A stretch of DNA of 17,417 bases from Gammaproteobacteria bacterium (lineage in GTDB: Bacteria; Pseudomonadota; Gammaproteobacteria; Xanthomonadales; Xanthomonadaceae): positions 1 through 17,417 of the forward strand of contig JAUIJO010000034.1 in assembly GCA_030431185.1 (NCBI GenBank). The letters are read 5' to 3'. The position numbers and the translations under genes are program-made. A model generated the notes under the pieces. It ran no database searches and was not told where the DNA came from. It saw only the letters and a program-made list of their open reading frames with translations. Numbering within the stretch: the first letter of the stretch is position 1; each line of letters opens with the position of its first letter. Shown in pieces: positions 17,369 to 17,417 of this stretch.

Positions 17369-17417
17369 CGGGCGTGCGCCCGTCGCAATGGAGTCCGGGA
17401 GGGCATCATGCAGGGCC
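17365..17417 (-). CDS. possible 3' end of a gene coupled to the ligase, partial
   Basis: A frame entering from the right edge ends in a TGA that overlaps the ligase ATG as ATGA, like the other junctions of this cassette. In other genomes an MBL-fold exonuclease precedes the ligase. The 17 visible codons have no recognisable signature. Another frame on the same strand stops earlier (TGA at 17406-17408), so the true end of the upstream gene is undecided. Confidence 0.3.
   Translation of the reverse strand, partial: PCMMPSRTPLRRAHAR

Overview
This is a GC-rich, densely coding stretch of a bacterial chromosome. Gene content and layout point to a gammaproteobacterium, most likely a Lysobacter/Luteimonas-like member of the Xanthomonadaceae. 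That placement is inference from protein style (CcoG, FixH and FNR type, a small membrane gene after ccoP) and base composition; no rRNA or other marker is present. I saw no tRNA, rRNA, CRISPR array, insertion sequence or phage gene.

Region 1 (1-7632, + strand) is a cbb3-type cytochrome c oxidase locus: the last codons of a probable ccoN, then ccoO, ccoQ, ccoP, a 98-residue two-helix membrane protein of unknown function, ccoG, ccoH (fixH), ccoI (fixI), ccoS and a TauE/DsbD-like membrane protein. Spacing is very tight, with several 4-base ATGA overlaps, so it reads as one polycistronic unit for structural subunits followed by copper delivery and assembly factors. Convergent to it (7669-8445, - strand) is an FNR/Anr-type regulator with the Fe-S cysteines, the usual controller of such high-affinity oxidases under low oxygen. 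The two stop codons sit in opposite arms of one inverted repeat.

Region 2 (8547-9985, - strand) holds a lipoprotein N-acetylmuramoyl-L-alanine amidase (AmiD-like) and a DUF1993 protein. A 308-base divergent gap (9986-10293) separates DUF1993 from a large-subunit, HPII/KatE-type catalase (10294-12408, + strand). The gap carries four tandem 11-base repeats and a separate inverted repeat. The catalase gene ends in a hairpin that encloses its stop codon.

Region 3 (12551-17368, - strand) is the ligase-associated DNA repair cassette, in transcription order ATP-dependent DNA ligase, Lhr-like DExH helicase, PdeM-type metallophosphoesterase, joined by overlapping start/stop codons. The usual fourth partner, an MBL-fold exonuclease, would lie just beyond the right edge.

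I see no wholly unknown multi-gene system. The most interesting items are the unnamed small membrane protein inside the cbb3 operon, an apparent insert in CcoG ahead of its ferredoxin domain, the repeats and dyad upstream of the catalase, and hairpins built around stop codons.
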